28,408 nucleotides of DNA from a virus. Positions 28,322-28,408 of the stretch are shown in pieces. The stretch is taken from positions 1-28,408 of IMG/VR virus record IMGVR_UViG_3300027631_000101; one strand, written 5' to 3'. Within the stretch, counting starts at the first letter, position 1. Each line of letters begins with the position of its first letter. The notes beneath the pieces are model-generated. The model saw only the letters and a program-made list of their open reading frames with translations, was not told the DNA's origin and ran no database searches. The translations under genes were made by a program, and so were the position numbers.

Positions 28322-28408
28322 TAATAACATAAGTTATTTTAAGCACATGTTGAGATCATGGCGCTGGGGAGCAATACTGTTTATTCATGGTTTATTTCCA
28401 AACGTATT
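28305..28408 (+). CDS. DUF6356-like membrane protein, cut by window end
   Basis: The frame from the ATG at 28305 is open to the end of the window and reads MSHLSDNNISYFKHMLRSWR, then WGAILFIHGLFPNV. The pattern HL...N-ISYF-KH...IHGLFP is that of DUF6356-like small membrane proteins found in phages and bacteria (from memory). AAGGTGAA lies about 10 bases before the start. It overlaps the preceding gene by 17 bases. Only about the first 34 residues are visible, so the C-terminus is unknown. Confidence 0.65.
   Translation, partial: MSHLSDNNISYFKHMLRSWRWGAILFIHGLFPNV

Noticed and set aside
28323-28338. Perfect palindrome AATAAC-ATAA-GTTATT followed by T, terminator-like
   Set aside because: The stem is AT-only and lies inside the DUF6356-like coding frame that starts at 28305.
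1-28408. tRNA genes, CRISPR arrays, transposases, integrases, attachment sites
   Set aside because: No cloverleaf with a T-arm, no regularly spaced repeats, and no recombinase or transposase motifs were found on either strand.

Overview
The window is a gene-dense stretch of the genome of a T4-superfamily tailed phage (myovirus). Every gene I can support lies on the + strand. The evidence is a T4-type replication set: family B DNA polymerase (gp43), UvsX recombinase, DnaB-type helicase (gp41) and zinc-ribbon/Toprim primase (gp61). T4-style late promoters (TATAAATA and close variants) also occur. Many small proteins resemble conserved proteins of T4-like phages of cyanobacteria, pelagic bacteria and alphaproteobacteria. 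The host cannot be fixed from the sequence; a Gram-negative host is implied by the spanin pair and lipoproteins. No tRNA, CRISPR, insertion sequence or integrase is visible, and no gene-free stretch exceeds 300 bases.

Layout. (1) 1-5954 is the replication block: polymerase, two small proteins, uvsX, gp41 and two small proteins. (2) 5955-6180 holds a late promoter, an early-type promoter, a possible ~110-nt RNA and a strong terminator. (3) 6181-9262 is an early accessory region: two small proteins behind a duplicated promoter/leader, a metallophosphoesterase, a small membrane protein, an SPFH (band 7) lipoprotein, a conserved phage protein, and a long-stem terminator lying inside a possible small membrane ORF. 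(4) 9285-12862 is an accessory operon: SWIM zinc finger, zinc ribbon, a complete beta-ketoacyl-ACP synthase, small conserved proteins, an Sm-like protein, an SGNH hydrolase and a conserved phage protein, closed by a terminator. (5) 12956-16648 holds an unrecognised 424-aa protein, then a tightly coupled trio: HAD phosphatase, KxDG nucleotidyltransferase-like protein and HxGH nucleotidyltransferase. (6) 16737-24098 is a late, virion-related block: large basic repeat proteins, a DUF6321-like protein, Dps, a repeat protein, structural proteins and conserved small proteins. (7) 24100-26217 is a lysis/membrane block with an i-spanin, an embedded o-spanin, an EF-hand peptide and holin-like proteins. 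(8) 26221-28408 holds a 2OG-Fe(II) oxygenase, primase gp61 and small proteins, the last cut by the window end.

Control. Nine sites fit -35 TGTACA (or one change), a 16-17 bp spacer and a TATAAT- or TAAGGT-like -10. They stand before uvsX, the polymerase, the primase and accessory genes, so they look like the early promoter class. Late promoters precede the virion block. At two of them (genes at 16737 and 19655) the promoter sits in the loop of an inverted repeat whose right arm contains the Shine-Dalgarno. This matches the T4 gene e/soc arrangement, in which read-through early RNA is not translated but late RNA is.

Most notable points: the SD-sequestering hairpins around late promoters; capsid-targeting-like N-termini on a putative nucleotidyltransferase and on a small basic protein; the coupled phosphatase/nucleotidyltransferase trio; a repeat module shared by two virion-type proteins and carried on very AT-rich DNA in one of them; the intergenic RNA candidate with a CCUCCU loop; and phage-borne ketoacyl synthase, Dps and SPFH genes.
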